DNA from: Ancylobacter radicis | GTDB taxonomy: Bacteria; Pseudomonadota; Alphaproteobacteria; Rhizobiales; Xanthobacteraceae | Reading direction: 5' to 3' | DNA length: 64,000 nt | Assembly (NCBI RefSeq): GCF_018449475.1 | Contig: NZ_JAHCQH010000015.1 | Coordinates: forward strand, 62,001 to 126,000 | Shown: piece by piece, positions 25,794 to 35,527 of the stretch | Layout: every line of letters starts with the position of its first letter | How positions within the stretch are numbered: position 1 is the first letter of the stretch | The notes under the pieces: generated by a model | What the model was told of the DNA's origin: nothing | Seen by the model: the letters and a program-made list of their open reading frames with translations, nothing else | The model's database searches: none | Made by a program: the position numbers and the translations under genes

Positions 25794-27257
25794 TCAGGGG
25801 CCCTTGAAGTGGTCGAACACGGTGCTGGTCTGGCCACCCGCGACATCGGTGATGGAGAAGGTGATGCCGAGCGAGGCTTCCGCCGGAAGCTTCGCGTGGG
25901 TCGAGAGCAGGACGCGCAGCTCATAGGTCTGGTCCGGGCCGACCTCGATCACCGGATGGCCGTTCTCGACCGCGCTCACCCCGCCGGCAACCTCCAGCCG
26001 GGCCTGCGGCACGCCCTCGACGGCGACGGCGAAGCGGCGCGGCATGGGCTGCTTGTTGACGATGCGCATCGTGTAGGCGTTGCGGATCGAGCCGTCCGAG
26101 AGCTGCACGAATAGCGGGTTGCGGTCATGCAGGACGGACACGCTCTCGGTGCCGCGCGCGGCGAGGCTGTAGACCATGATCCCGCCGATCACGGCGATCA
26201 GCGCGGCATAGAGCACGGTGCGGGCGCGCAATATCTTGGTGATCGGCGCCAGCCCCTTGCTGCGGCGCTCGACATTCATCTCGGTGTCGTAGGCGATCAG
26301 CGCGGTCGGCCGGCCGACCTTCTTCATCACCGTGTCGCAGGCGTCGATGCACAGGCCGCACTGGATGCAGGCGAGCTGGCTGCCGAGGCGGATATCCACG
26401 CCGGTCGGGCAGGCGGCGACGCATTGATGGCAATCGACGCAATCGCCCGCCGGCAGCCCCTCGCGCTTCAGCGCCTCGGTCTTCTTCAGCGAGCCGCGCG
26501 GCTCGCCGCGATCATAGCGATAGGTGACGTTCAGCGCGTATTCGTCGGTAAGCGCGGCCTGAATGCGCGGCCAGGGGCACATATAGGTGCACACCTGCTC
26601 GCGCATGTGGCCGGCCAGCACATAGGTGGTGAAGGTGAGGATGCCGATCCACAGATAGGCGACAGCGGGCCCCTCGCCCTTGAGAAGCTGCATGGTCAGC
26701 GTCGGCGCGTCGGCGAAATAGAGCACCCAGGCGCCGCCGGTCCACCAGGCGACCATGATCCAGAGGAAATGCTTGGCGGCGGCCTCGAAGGCGCGCTGGG
26801 CGCGCGAGGCGGTCTTCAGCTTCTCGCGGCGCTGGCGCGGATCGCCCTCGACCATGCGCTCGATCACCTGGAACAGGTCCGTCCACACGGTCTGCGGGCA
26901 CAGATAGCCGCACCAGAGCCGGCCGGCGACGGCGTTCATCAGGAACAGCACCAGCGCGGCGAGGATCAGCAGGCCGGTGACGTAGTAGATTTCCTGCGGC
27001 CAGATCTCGATGAAGAAGAAGTAGAAGCGGCCATTGGCGAGGTCGACCAGCACCGCCTGCGAGGGCGCGTTCGGCCCGCGATCCCAGCGGACGAAGGGCA
27101 GCAGATAATAGATGCCGAGCGTGATGATCAGCAGCGTCCACTTGATGCGGCGGAACGTGCCGTGGACGGCGATCGGGTAGATCTTGCGCCGCGACTCATA
27201 GAGCGGGCCGTCGATCTCGGTTTCCACGGTTTCAGGTTTGCTTGCCACGTTCATCAT
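25794..27257 (-). CDS. ccoG: Polyferredoxin CcoG/FixG, cupric reductase of cbb3 assembly
   Basis: CcoG is a membrane-bound iron-sulfur protein that, in Rhodobacter capsulatus, reduces Cu(II) to Cu(I) for the oxidase assembly pathway. The 487-residue product has several transmembrane helices, the GRLWCGYLCPQTVW motif, and the related VCTYMCPWPRIQ motif. Two 4Fe-4S clusters follow (CVDCHQCVAACPTG and CIQCGLCIDACD), and then a C-terminal immunoglobulin-like periplasmic domain. ATG 27257 follows GGGGA; an upstream ATG at 27350 would add an unconserved basic stretch. It starts the ccoGHIS-ccoA operon, and the 240 bp before it hold repeats plus the presumed promoter. Confidence 0.95.
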   Translation of the reverse strand: MMNVASKPETVETEIDGPLYESRRKIYPIAVHGTFRRIKWTLLIITLGIYYLLPFVRWDRGPNAPSQAVLVDLANGRFYFFFIEIWPQEIYYVTGLLILAALVLFLMNAVAGRLWCGYLCPQTVWTDLFQVIERMVEGDPRQRREKLKTASRAQRAFEAAAKHFLWIMVAWWTGGAWVLYFADAPTLTMQLLKGEGPAVAYLWIGILTFTTYVLAGHMREQVCTYMCPWPRIQAALTDEYALNVTYRYDRGEPRGSLKKTEALKREGLPAGDCVDCHQCVAACPTGVDIRLGSQLACIQCGLCIDACDTVMKKVGRPTALIAYDTEMNVERRSKGLAPITKILRARTVLYAALIAVIGGIMVYSLAARGTESVSVLHDRNPLFVQLSDGSIRNAYTMRIVNKQPMPRRFAVAVEGVPQARLEVAGGVSAVENGHPVIEVGPDQTYELRVLLSTHAKLPAEASLGITFSITDVAGGQTSTVFDHFKGP

Positions 27258-27400
27258 CTTCCCCGGCACGGCGACAGCTTCTTGTAGGCTTTCGAAGCTA
27301 CGCCTTTGATCCGGGCGATGCCGGGCGGGAAAATGCTTATGCGGCGGCACGCCACGGGCTCGCCGAGGCCCTCACCTCGCCCCTGCCTCGGCCCTCACGC

Positions 27401-27491
27401 CGTCATCCCGGACAGGTCCATTGGACCGATCCGGGATCATTGTCGGGGCTGGCGCGGCCGGGATCCGATCAGGCGATTCCACCTGATCGGA
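27401..27491. repeat. REP-like repeat and hairpin after ccoP
   Basis: A GTCATCCCGGAC...GATCCGGGATC palindromic unit (27401-27440) is followed by a 10 bp inverted repeat around CCGATCAGG/CCTGATCGG (27464-27473 with 27482-27491). The second ends eight bases from the ccoP stop codon. Its GGAAAGGGCTTTA tail resembles the long hairpin at 7462-7503. It probably terminates or stabilises the ccoNOQP mRNA. Confidence 0.7.
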
Positions 27492-27498
27492 AAGGGCT

Positions 27499-28383
27499 TT
27501 AGCTGCCGCCGCCCAGCGAGTGGACATACACGGTCAGCGCCTTGATCGTCGTCGGGTCGAGGCGGCCCGACCAGGCCGGCATGATGCCGGCGCGGCCATT
27601 GGTGATGGTGGCGATCACGCTGTCGCGGTCGGAACCATAGAGCCAGATGCCGTCGGTGAGGTTCGGCGCGCCAAGCTCGATATTGCCCTTGCCGTCGGCG
27701 CCGTGGCAGGCGGCGCAATTGGCCTCGAACAGTTCCTTGCCCTTGGTGAGGTCGGGCGTGACCCCGGCCGGCACCGGCAGGTTGCCGAGCGAGCGCACAT
27801 AATCGGCCACCACGACGACCTCGGGACGCGTCAGGATGCCGTCGCGGCCAAAGGCCGGCATGTCGCCGACATGCGCGTCGGGATCGGCCGAGCGGATGCC
27901 GTGCAGCAGGGTCTGCTGGATCTGCTCCAGCGAACCGCCCCACATCCAGTCGTCATCGTTCAGGTTCGGGTAGCCTTTGGAGCCGCCCGCACCCGCGCCA
28001 TGGCAGGGCGCGCAATTGTCGCCGAAGGCGGCGCGGCCCTGCGCGCGGGCGAAGGACAGCAGCGCCGGCGTGCTCTCGATCTGCTCCAGCGAGGCCGCGT
28101 CCAGCTTGTCGGCGAAGGCCGCGCGCTGGGCCCGCAGATCGGCGAGCTGGACCTGCACCGCGTCGCGCGACTTCCAGCCGAACACGCCGCTCGTATAGGA
28201 GCTGACCAGCGGCCAGGCCGGGTAGACCACCCAATAGGCCACCGACCAGACGATGCAGAGGTAGAAGACCCACAGCCACCAGCGCGGCAGCGGGTTGTTC
28301 AGCTCGCGAATGCCGTCCCACTCGTGGCCGGTGGTCGAGACGCCGGTGATGGCGTCCACATCGTTCTTGTGAATGTCGGCCAT
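27499..28383 (-). CDS. ccoP: cbb3-type cytochrome c oxidase diheme subunit
   Basis: This membrane-anchored diheme cytochrome c subunit feeds electrons into the oxidase. The 294-residue product has one transmembrane helix (about residues 36-56) preceded by the conserved ELNNPLPRWW. Two c-type heme sites lie in the periplasmic part: CAPCH at 124-128 and CAACH at 223-227. Both are followed by methionine ligand candidates (MPAF, MPAW). It begins four bases after ccoQ and ends the ccoNOQP operon before a hairpin. Confidence 0.96.
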   Translation of the reverse strand: MADIHKNDVDAITGVSTTGHEWDGIRELNNPLPRWWLWVFYLCIVWSVAYWVVYPAWPLVSSYTSGVFGWKSRDAVQVQLADLRAQRAAFADKLDAASLEQIESTPALLSFARAQGRAAFGDNCAPCHGAGAGGSKGYPNLNDDDWMWGGSLEQIQQTLLHGIRSADPDAHVGDMPAFGRDGILTRPEVVVVADYVRSLGNLPVPAGVTPDLTKGKELFEANCAACHGADGKGNIELGAPNLTDGIWLYGSDRDSVIATITNGRAGIMPAWSGRLDPTTIKALTVYVHSLGGGS

Positions 28384-28387
28384 GATG

Positions 28388-28543
28388 TCAGTCCTCGCTC
28401 AGAGGCAGGCGGGCGGCGTGGTCGAACTGCGCCTTGCGCGAGGGCGAGAGCGCGTAGATCAGCACGCAGAGGAAAATGCCCACGAAGTAGAGGAGCCCCC
28501 AGGTCTGGGCGAATTCCGCGAGGGCGCGATAGGTCTCGTTCAT
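28388..28543 (-). CDS. ccoQ: cbb3-type oxidase small subunit CcoQ
   Basis: This small single-span membrane protein stabilises the oxidase complex. The 51-residue product has one transmembrane helix (about 12-31, TWGLLYFVGIFLCVLIYAL) followed by the basic segment SPSRKAQFDHAARLPL, typical of FixQ/CcoQ. GAGGAGG lies just before ATG 28543. A longer start reading into the spacer is less likely. Confidence 0.92.
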   Translation of the reverse strand: MNETYRALAEFAQTWGLLYFVGIFLCVLIYALSPSRKAQFDHAARLPLSED

Positions 28544-28553
28544 GGATGCCTCC

Positions 28554-29315
28554 TCAGCGGATGTTCGCCTTGTCGTCATAGAGCTTGAAGTCGACCATGG
28601 TGCCGAGCGCCTGGAGATAGGCGATCAGCGCGTCGGCTTCGGTGAGGGCCCCGGGGTTGCCGTCGAAATCGCGGACCTGCGCGCCGGGATACCGCTTCTG
28701 CAGATCATCCACGTCGCCGTCGGGCGAGGCCTGGAGGCGCAGATCGGCGATCGCCGATGCCTGCATCTCCTCCGTGTAGGGCACGCCGAGTATCGCGTTG
28801 ACCGTGATGTCCTCGCCGATATTGGCGAATTTCAGCGGCGTCTTTTCCAGGAACGGGTAGCCCGGCATGATCGAGCCCGGCACGACCGAACGCGGATCGG
28901 CCAGATGCTGGCGCTGCCATTCGTCGGAATATTTGTTGCCGACGCGGGCAAGGTCCGGCCCGGTGCGCTTGGAGCCCCACTGGAACGGGCGGTCATACAT
29001 GCTCTCGGCCGCCAGCGAGTAGTGGCCGTAGCGTTCCACCTCGTCGCGCAGCGGGCGCACCATCTGCGAGTGGCAGTTGTAGCAGCCTTCGCGGACATAG
29101 ATGTTGCGGCCGGCGAGTTCCAGCGGCGTCCAGGGACGCACGCCGGAGACCTTCTCGATGGTGCTCTTGAGGTAGAACAGCGGCACGATCTCGACGAGCC
29201 CGCCGACCGAGATCACCAGCAGGATGCCGATGATCAGCCAGATCGAGTTCTTCTCGAAGAAGGCATGCTTGGCCCAGAGCGACGACTTCTTGGGGGTTGC
29301 GGCCAGTTCAGCCAT
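28554..29315 (-). CDS. ccoO: cbb3-type oxidase monoheme subunit
   Basis: This is the membrane-anchored monoheme cytochrome c subunit. The 253-residue product has one N-terminal transmembrane segment (about 25-48) and then the heme c site CYNCH at 78-82 within [14 protein letters not shown]. It continues with [15 protein letters not shown] and MPGYPFL, whose methionine is the probable axial ligand. It follows ccoN by 10 bases, in the conserved ccoNOQP order. Confidence 0.96.
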   Translation of the reverse strand: MAELAATPKKSSLWAKHAFFEKNSIWLIIGILLVISVGGLVEIVPLFYLKSTIEKVSGVRPWTPLELAGRNIYVREGCYNCHSQMVRPLRDEVERYGHYSLAAESMYDRPFQWGSKRTGPDLARVGNKYSDEWQRQHLADPRSVVPGSIMPGYPFLEKTPLKFANIGEDITVNAILGVPYTEEMQASAIADLRLQASPDGDVDDLQKRYPGAQVRDFDGNPGALTEADALIAYLQALGTMVDFKLYDDKANIR

Positions 29316-29325
29316 TTTTGTGTCC

Positions 29326-31002
29326 TCACTCAGCCGGCACGAGGGACGGGGTGTGCACGCCAGTATCTGCCTCGACGGTGCTCGGCTGGCGGATGGTCAT
29401 GAAGATGTTGAAGGCCATCAGCAGCCCGCCGATCAGGAACAGCACGCCGCCCAGGGCGCGGATGATGTAGAAGGGGTGCATCGCCTCGACGGTCTCGATG
29501 AAGGAATATTCGAGGAAGCCGAGCGAGGTGTAGGCGCGCCACATCAGGCCCTGAAGGATGCCCGCCACCCACATCGACGAGATGTAGAAGACGATGCCGA
29601 TGGTGGAGATCCAGAAGTGCCAGTTGACGAGGCGCAGCGAGTACAGTTCGCGCTTCTGCCAGAGCCAGGGCACCAGGCAGTAGATCGCGCCGAAGGAGAT
29701 GTAGGCGACCCAGCCGAGCGCGCCGGAATGCACATGGCCGATGGTCCAGTCGGTGTAGTGGGACAGCGAGTTCACCGCCTTCACCGACATCAGCGGGCCT
29801 TCGAAGGTCGACATGCCGTAGAAGGCGACGGAGACGACCATCATGCGCAGCACCGGGTCGGTGCGCAGCTTGTCCCAGGCGCCCGAGAGCGTCATCAGGC
29901 CGTTGATCATGCCGCCCCAGGAGGGCATCCACAGCATGATCGAGAAGGTCATGCCCAGCGTCTGCGCCCAGTCCGGCAGCGCCGTGTAGTGCAGGTGATG
30001 CGGGCCGGCCCAGATGTAGAGGAAGATCAGCGCCCAGAAGTGGATGATCGAGAGCCGGTAGGAATAGACCGGCCGGTCGGCGCGCTTGGGAATGAAGTAG
30101 TACATGATGGCGAGGAAGCCGGCGGTCAGGAAGAAGCCGACCGCGTTGTGGCCGTACCACCACTGCACCATGGCATCCTGCACGCCCGACCAGACGATGT
30201 AGGATTTGGGCGAGAACACCGAGATCGGGATGGTCGCGTTATTGCCGAGATGCAGCACGGCAATGGTGACGATGAAGGCGAGATAGAACCAGTTCGCCAC
30301 ATAGATGTGCGGCTCCTGCCGGCGCCACAGCGTGGCGAGGAAGACCAGCAGATACGTCACCCACACAACCGTCAGCCACAGATCGGCATACCATTCCGGC
30401 TCGGCGTATTCCTTGCCCTGGGTGATGCCCAGCAGATAGCCGGTGCCGGCAATGACGATGAAGAAATTGTAGCCGAGCACGACGAACCACGGCGCCAGAT
30501 AACCGGCGAGCCGGGCGCGCGAGGTGCGCTGCACCACATAGAAGGAGGTCGCGATCAGCACGTTGCCGCCAAAGGCGAAGATCACCGCCGAGGTGTGCAG
30601 CGGGCGCAGCCGGCCGAAGGCGATCCAGGGCAGGTCGAAATTCAGCGCCGGGAAGGCGAGCTGGAAGGCGATGATGACGCCGACGAGGAAGCCGGCGAGG
30701 CCCCAGAACACGGAGGCGAGGGTAGCGAACTTCACCGGGCCGAAATTGTAGTTCGGCTTGCCGTCGATCATCAGCGGCGGCAGCGCGGCCGGCCGGTCCA
30801 TATAGCGGTTGAGAATGACGAACACCGTCGCCAGGCTCGCAAAGGCCGACAGATAGGCGTGGAAGGCATAGGCGCTGTCCTGTGCCTTGGCCGCCACGGT
30901 GATGCTGGATAGCGCCAGAAGCGCGAAGACGACGGCAAGGCCCCCCTCGCCGAATGTCAGACTCTTCCGTACGCCACCGACGGCGCTGCTCTGCTGCGAC
31001 AT
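29326..31002 (-). CDS. ccoN: cbb3-type cytochrome c oxidase catalytic subunit I
   Basis: This catalytic heme-copper subunit reduces oxygen with high affinity under microaerobic conditions. The 558-residue product has about 12 membrane helices and the metal-binding residues of the C-family. Visible histidine sites include [14 protein letters not shown] (low-spin heme), [15 protein letters not shown] (CuB and the cross-linked tyrosine region), GPHHLHYT, and [24 protein letters not shown] precedes ATG 31002. The perfect FNR/FixK box TTGATGCAGATCAA lies 117 bases upstream, so low oxygen should induce the operon. Confidence 0.97.
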   Translation of the reverse strand: MSQQSSAVGGVRKSLTFGEGGLAVVFALLALSSITVAAKAQDSAYAFHAYLSAFASLATVFVILNRYMDRPAALPPLMIDGKPNYNFGPVKFATLASVFWGLAGFLVGVIIAFQLAFPALNFDLPWIAFGRLRPLHTSAVIFAFGGNVLIATSFYVVQRTSRARLAGYLAPWFVVLGYNFFIVIAGTGYLLGITQGKEYAEPEWYADLWLTVVWVTYLLVFLATLWRRQEPHIYVANWFYLAFIVTIAVLHLGNNATIPISVFSPKSYIVWSGVQDAMVQWWYGHNAVGFFLTAGFLAIMYYFIPKRADRPVYSYRLSIIHFWALIFLYIWAGPHHLHYTALPDWAQTLGMTFSIMLWMPSWGGMINGLMTLSGAWDKLRTDPVLRMMVVSVAFYGMSTFEGPLMSVKAVNSLSHYTDWTIGHVHSGALGWVAYISFGAIYCLVPWLWQKRELYSLRLVNWHFWISTIGIVFYISSMWVAGILQGLMWRAYTSLGFLEYSFIETVEAMHPFYIIRALGGVLFLIGGLLMAFNIFMTIRQPSTVEADTGVHTPSLVPAE

Positions 31003-31118
31003 GCGACCCTCCTCGCCCGGTTCAGGCCGGACATGCCCGCACGGGACATGTCCACTCTGGACCTGGAACGACTCCATTTTTCCGGGTGGAGCTTTCGCGC
31101 TGCGGAAGGTGCGCAGCG

Positions 31119-31132
31119 TTGATGCAGATCAA
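31119..31132. promoter_or_regulatory. FNR/FixK box (anaerobox)
   Basis: TTGATGCAGATCAA matches the FNR/FixK consensus TTGAT-N4-ATCAA at all ten defined positions. It lies 117 bases before the ccoN start, about where an activator would sit for a promoter 60-75 bases upstream of the start codon. It could also affect the divergent gene at 31391. No fnr or fixK gene is in the window. Confidence 0.88.
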
Positions 31133-31390
31133 GCCTAGGTGTCTTCACGGACGCGCGAGCCCGGCGGCGCAATGACGCGGCGCAAGCGTGGGGCCGGCCG
31201 GCGGCGGCCCGCGACGGCCCCACGCTCCCGAACCCGTCGCGCCGACGGAGCGCCCCTCATCCCCGCCCCATGCCGGGTGTCCTTCGCCCCCGCGCATTGC
31301 CCGGCCACTTGCCCGGCGCGGGCGCGGGCGTCTAAGAGAAACACCGTCCCGCCGGCCAGCCGCCGCGCGGGATTTGGCGAAGAGGGCAAC

Positions 31391-31699
31391 GTGCTGCGCG
31401 CGATCCGGTTTCTGCTGCGCTTTCTCGGTATCTGGCTGCTCGCCGGCGGCTTTGTCGCGCTGGTGCTGGACGGGGTGCGCTCGATCGCCTCCTCGGAAGT
31501 GGTCGCCACGCCGCTGGGCGTCACCTGGCTCGCCAGCCATGAGGACAGCCTCGCCGCCTTCCAGCGATGGGTAAGCGACACGCTGCCCGGCGGGACCTGG
31601 GACCTTCTCGTCGCCCCGGTGCTGCAAACGCCGCTGTTCATCGTGCTCGCCGTGATCGGCCTCGTGCTCATGCTGCTCGGCCGCCCGCGCCCGGCCTGA
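31391..31699 (+). CDS. Small inner-membrane protein of unknown function
   Basis: I do not recognise a named family. From the GTG at 31391 the product has 102 residues with two hydrophobic helices (about 10-27 and 78-97). They enclose a soluble loop with the sequence PLGVTWLASHEDSLAAFQRWV. The short C-terminus is basic. The reading frame extends 252 bases upstream, but that part is arginine- and proline-rich and looks non-coding. It is divergent from ccoN and 83 bases ahead of msrA. A role in the membrane is all that can be said. Confidence 0.65.
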   Translation: MLRAIRFLLRFLGIWLLAGGFVALVLDGVRSIASSEVVATPLGVTWLASHEDSLAAFQRWVSDTLPGGTWDLLVAPVLQTPLFIVLAVIGLVLMLLGRPRPA

Positions 31700-31782
31700 G
31701 CGCCCCGCCCACCTGCCGGCGCGACCCTCGCAAAACCCGCCGCCGCTTCCTACATTGGCGGCACACATAGCGAGGACGGACC

Positions 31783-32436
31783 ATGTTCTTCTTCAAGAAG
31801 AGTGACGACCTGCCGACCGCGGCCAATGCCCTGCCCGGCCGGGCGCAGCCTTTGCCCACCGCCAGCCATCACGCGGTCAACCACAATCCGCTCAAGGGGC
31901 CCTATCCCGAGGGCTTCGAGACCGCGATCTTCGCTCTGGGCTGCTTCTGGGGCGCCGAGCGCAAGTTCTGGCAGACGCCGGGCGTCTGGGTGACGGCGGT
32001 CGGCTACATCAACGGCATCACCCCGAACCCGACCTATGAGGAAACCTGCACCGGCCTCACCGGCCATGCCGAGGCGGTGCTGGTGGTGTTCGACCCGGCC
32101 GTGATCAGCTACGCGCAGCTTCTCAAGCTGTTCTTCGAGAACCACGACCCGACGCAGGGCATGCGCCAGGGCAATGATGTCGGCACCACCTACCGTTCCG
32201 GCATCTACCCCACCTCACCCGCCCAGCACGCGGCGGCGCAGGCGGCCAGGGCCTCCTATGAGGCCGCGCTGAAGGCCAAGGGCTACCCGCCGATCACCAC
32301 CGAGATCGTCGACGCCCCGGTGTTCTATTTCGCCGAGACCTATCACCAGCAATATCTCGCCAAGAACCCGAACGGCTATTGCGCCCTCGCCGGCACCGGC
32401 GTGTCCTGCCCGATCGGCACCGGCGTGAGCGCGTAG
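31783..32436 (+). CDS. msrA: Peptide methionine (S)-S-oxide reductase
   Basis: This enzyme repairs oxidised methionine in proteins. The 217-residue product contains the catalytic motif GCFWG (Cys54) in [13 protein letters not shown], and the family segments [41 protein letters not shown] and [20 protein letters not shown]-terminal cysteines (in NGYC and VSCP) can act as resolving cysteines. GAGGAC lies upstream of the ATG at 31783. The 45-residue N-terminal extension without a signal peptide is common in alphaproteobacterial MsrA. Confidence 0.95.
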   Translation: MFFFKKSDDLPTAANALPGRAQPLPTASHHAVNHNPLKGPYPEGFETAIFALGCFWGAERKFWQTPGVWVTAVGYINGITPNPTYEETCTGLTGHAEAVLVVFDPAVISYAQLLKLFFENHDPTQGMRQGNDVGTTYRSGIYPTSPAQHAAAQAARASYEAALKAKGYPPITTEIVDAPVFYFAETYHQQYLAKNPNGYCALAGTGVSCPIGTGVSA

Positions 32437-32578
32437 GACGAGCGGCGGCGGGTTCGCCCGCCGCCGACCCTCCCCCTTTCCGGGGATGTCGATTATTGGT
32501 CGGATCGCGTCGGGCGCCTTCCGCCGGGTGGGCCTGCGGCGGTAATCTGCGGCACCTTGAGCTGAACGAGGGACCGCC

Positions 32579-33295
32579 GTGACCACCGCCCGCCTGTCGA
32601 TCCGCTTCTGCCTGCCCGCGCTCCTCGCCCTGCTGCTGCCGCTCTGCGCACAGGCACAGCAACCCGCGCCGAAGCTGCCGGTGGTTCTGCGCGATGCCCG
32701 CTATTGCGAGATCGTGCCCATTCATGTGACGCGGGTGGGGCTGCGCGCCTCGGTCTACAACACGCTCGGCTTCGACGACTGTCCGGCCGACAAGTGGGAC
32801 GCCCTCAGCCGGCTGGAGCTGCTTCGCCAGTTCGACACCCTCGCCGTGGTGATGAACGGGCCGCGCCATTTCCTCATGGACGACATCATCGCCAGCGGCG
32901 CCACCAAGACCGGCGAGGTCATCACCATTGGCGGCATAACGCTGGCCAAGCGCGCCGAGGTCGGGCTGTCGCTGCACCAGGCCATGGGGCCCGCCTTCAC
33001 CGAGCAGACCATAGAGCGCGACACGACCTATCGTTTCGACGCCGGCAAGCCGGTCTTCACCCTCACCGCACCCGACGGGGCGGTCTATGTGATGCAGTCC
33101 TACGCTCAGATCGTCGACCCCGCGCTCGCCTATGCCGACCTGCCCAGCCTCGGCGCCAAGCTGACACTGCCGGCGGGCTGGACTTATGGCACGCGCACGC
33201 CGGACAAGGACCTGCTGCTCACCGCCACCGGCACGGCGACGGTGGTTCAGGACGACCTCAAGAACACCTATCAGAAGATGGTGCCGCAGAACTGA
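32579..33295 (+). CDS. Secreted protein of unknown function
   Basis: I do not recognise this family by name. The 238-residue product, from a GTG start, has a clear signal peptide: basic start, then LPALLALLLPLCAQAQ, with cleavage near residue 26. The mature domain has two cysteines (in RYCEIVP and DDCPADKW) that could form a disulfide. Its C-terminal region ends LLLTATGTATVVQDDLKNTYQKM, and I recall similar unnamed proteins in other Hyphomicrobiales. No catalytic motif is evident. It is a single gene between msrA and a UPF0114 membrane protein. Confidence 0.8.
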   Translation: MTTARLSIRFCLPALLALLLPLCAQAQQPAPKLPVVLRDARYCEIVPIHVTRVGLRASVYNTLGFDDCPADKWDALSRLELLRQFDTLAVVMNGPRHFLMDDIIASGATKTGEVITIGGITLAKRAEVGLSLHQAMGPAFTEQTIERDTTYRFDAGKPVFTLTAPDGAVYVMQSYAQIVDPALAYADLPSLGAKLTLPAGWTYGTRTPDKDLLLTATGTATVVQDDLKNTYQKMVPQN

Positions 33296-33430
33296 GGGCC
33301 ATCCGGCAACGGGCGCCCGAACGCCCCGGAGCTTTGCCGCGCCTGTGCCGCGCCTCTTCTTGCCGCACCTCTTGCCGCCGGCCCGGCGCCGTGGCACCCC
33401 TCTCGCAGTCGCGAAAGGGAACGGACCCCC

Positions 33431-33928
33431 ATGCAGAAGATCATCGAACGCGTCATCTTCATCAGCCGCTGGATCATGGCGCCGTTCTATCTCGGCCTCG
33501 TCATCGCGCTGCTCGTGCTGCTGTTCAAGTTCGGCCATGAGCTGCTCCACTTCGTCACCCATGCCTATGACTCGGACGAGAGCGACATCATCCTCGGCCT
33601 GCTCGCGCTGATCGACCTCACCTTCACCGGCAGCCTGGTGATCATCGTGATCTTCTCCGGCTATGAGAATTTCGTCTCGCGCATCGACGCCGAGGGCCAT
33701 GAAAACTGGCCGGAATGGATGACCAAGGTCGATTTCGCCGGCCTCAAGCAGAAGCTGCTCGCCTCGATCGTCGCCATTTCCGCCATCGCCCTGCTCAAGG
33801 CCTTCATGAATCTCGACAAGGGCGTGGATGAGAAGCAGCTCATGTGGCTCGTCATCATCCACATGGTGTTCGTCGTCTCCGGCGTGGTGCTGGCCTGGAC
33901 CGACCGGCTGTCGGAAAAGAGCCACTGA
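33431..33928 (+). CDS. UPF0114 (YqhA-type) inner-membrane protein
   Basis: This is a 165-residue integral membrane protein of the UPF0114/YqhA family, whose function is unknown. It has four hydrophobic helices. The family pattern includes ERVIFISRWIMAPFYLGLV at the N-terminus, the central LIDLTFTGSLVIIVIFSGYENFVS, and a basic linker before the last two helices. The central segment is the most diagnostic. It is monocistronic, preceded by a spacer with no clear regulatory site, and followed by an AT-rich stretch before the siroheme synthase gene. Confidence 0.85.
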   Translation: MQKIIERVIFISRWIMAPFYLGLVIALLVLLFKFGHELLHFVTHAYDSDESDIILGLLALIDLTFTGSLVIIVIFSGYENFVSRIDAEGHENWPEWMTKVDFAGLKQKLLASIVAISAIALLKAFMNLDKGVDEKQLMWLVIIHMVFVVSGVVLAWTDRLSEKSH

Positions 33929-34020
33929 TTTACCGGTTGAATGACGTTTATTGACTTCAATGAACGTAATTTTTGTGTAATAAATAAACGATCCTTTCCG
34001 CCAGCGCGACCCGATCCGAT

Positions 34021-35520
34021 ATGAGCACTGAGACGCCGACGCCCGCCCCCTCCCGCCGCGCCGCCCCGAACGGGGCGCGCATGGCGCCGCTGGCGCGCCT
34101 GCCGGTGTTCTTCACGCTGGAGGGACGGCGCGTGGTGCTGGCCGGCGGCTCGGAAGCCGCCGCCTGGAAGGCCGAGCTGCTCGCCGCCGCCGGCGCCGAC
34201 CTCATCGTCTATGCCGCCGAGTTCTGCGAGGATCTACTCGCTCTCGCCGCCGCCCCGCCCGCCGGTGCGATCACCCTCATCGTCCGCGAGTGGACGCCGG
34301 AGGATCTGCATGGGGCTGCACTGGCCATCGGGGCGCTGGAAGAGGAAGAGGACTGCGCCCGCTTCCGCGCCGCCGCGCAAGACGCCGGCGTGCCGGTCAA
34401 TGTGGTCGACAAGCCCGCTTATTGCGACTTCGCCTTTGGCGCCATCGTCAACCGCTCGCCGCTGGTGGTGGGCATCTCCACCGACGGTGCCGCCCCGGTG
34501 TTCGGGCAGGCGGTGCGGGCCAAGATCGAGGCGGTAATCCCGCAGGGCTTCAAGCGGTGGGCCGAGGCGGCGCGGCAATGGCGCCCGGCGGTGCAGGCGC
34601 TGGAACTGTCCTATCAGGGCCGCCGCCGCTTCTGGGAGCGTTTCACCGGCGCCGCGCTGGAGACGCCCGAGGAGGAGCCTTCCGAGGCGCTCAAGGCCGA
34701 GTTGCTGGCGGATGCGCGCGGCGCGCGCAGCGACACGCCGCGCGGCTCGGTGGCGCTGGTCGGCGCCGGGCCGGGCGACCCAGAACTGCTGACGCTCAAG
34801 GCCGTGCGCGTGCTCCAGTCCGCCGATGTGGTGCTCTATGACGATCTCGTCGCCCCGGCGGTGCTCGATGTCGCCCGCCGCGAGGCGAGGAAGATGCTGG
34901 TCGGCAAGACCGGCTACAAGCCCTCCTGCAAGCAGGACGACATCAACGCGCTGATGGTCTCGCTGGCCAGGCAGGGCAAGCGCGTGGTGCGGCTCAAGGG
35001 CGGCGACCCGATGGTGTTCGGCCGCGCCGGCGAGGAGATCGCCGCCGCCCGCCTCGCCGGGCTGCCGGTCGAGGTGGTGCCGGGCATCACCGCCGCGCAG
35101 GGCGCCGCGAGCCGGCTCGCCACCTCGCTCACCCATCGCGACCATGCCCGCCGGCTGCAGTTCATCACCGCCCATGCGAGAGACGGCAAGCTGCCGCGCG
35201 ATCTCGACTGGGGCGCGCTGGCCGATCCGGCGGCGACCACGGTGGTCTACATGCCGCAGCGCACCTGGGCCGAACTGGCCGGGAAGGCGATGGCCGCCGG
35301 GCTCGATCCCGCGACGCCCGCCATCGCCATCTTCTCCGCCACCCGCCCGCAGGAACGGCAGGTGCCGGCCACCGTCGGCACGCTCGGCGAGGCGCTGGCG
35401 CAGGCGGTCGCGGACGGCGCGAGCGGCCCCTGCCTCGTCCTGTTCGGCCATGCGCTCGGCGAAGCCCCCGCCTTCGCCGCGCTGGACGCCGACAGGGATG
35501 CGCAGGCCGCGCAGGGGTAA
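34021..35520 (+). CDS. cysG: Siroheme synthase (uroporphyrinogen III methyltransferase/dehydrogenase/ferrochelatase)
   Basis: This trifunctional enzyme makes siroheme for sulfite and nitrite reductases. The 499-residue product has an N-terminal dehydrogenase/ferrochelatase module with GRRVVLAGGSEAAAWK and the segment NVVDKPAYCDFAFGAIVNRSPLVVGISTDGAAP. It is joined to a C-terminal uroporphyrinogen methyltransferase with LVGAGPGDPELLTLKAV, YDDLVAP and RLKGGDPMVFGRAGEE. The start could also be the ATG at 34081, which gives the usual N-terminus (APLARLPVFF); neither has a strong ribosome-binding site. The sulfite-reductase genes that often follow are absent here. An AT-rich promoter region lies at 33930-34000. 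Confidence 0.93.
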   Translation: MSTETPTPAPSRRAAPNGARMAPLARLPVFFTLEGRRVVLAGGSEAAAWKAELLAAAGADLIVYAAEFCEDLLALAAAPPAGAITLIVREWTPEDLHGAALAIGALEEEEDCARFRAAAQDAGVPVNVVDKPAYCDFAFGAIVNRSPLVVGISTDGAAPVFGQAVRAKIEAVIPQGFKRWAEAARQWRPAVQALELSYQGRRRFWERFTGAALETPEEEPSEALKAELLADARGARSDTPRGSVALVGAGPGDPELLTLKAVRVLQSADVVLYDDLVAPAVLDVARREARKMLVGKTGYKPSCKQDDINALMVSLARQGKRVVRLKGGDPMVFGRAGEEIAAARLAGLPVEVVPGITAAQGAASRLATSLTHRDHARRLQFITAHARDGKLPRDLDWGALADPAATTVVYMPQRTWAELAGKAMAAGLDPATPAIAIFSATRPQERQVPATVGTLGEALAQAVADGASGPCLVLFGHALGEAPAFAALDADRDAQAAQG

Positions 35521-35527
35521 TAGCTAC

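Noticed and set aside
27291-27317. An FNR box ahead of ccoG (TTGATCCGGGCGAT)
   Set aside because: Only the left half matches; the right half GCGAT is not ATCAA.
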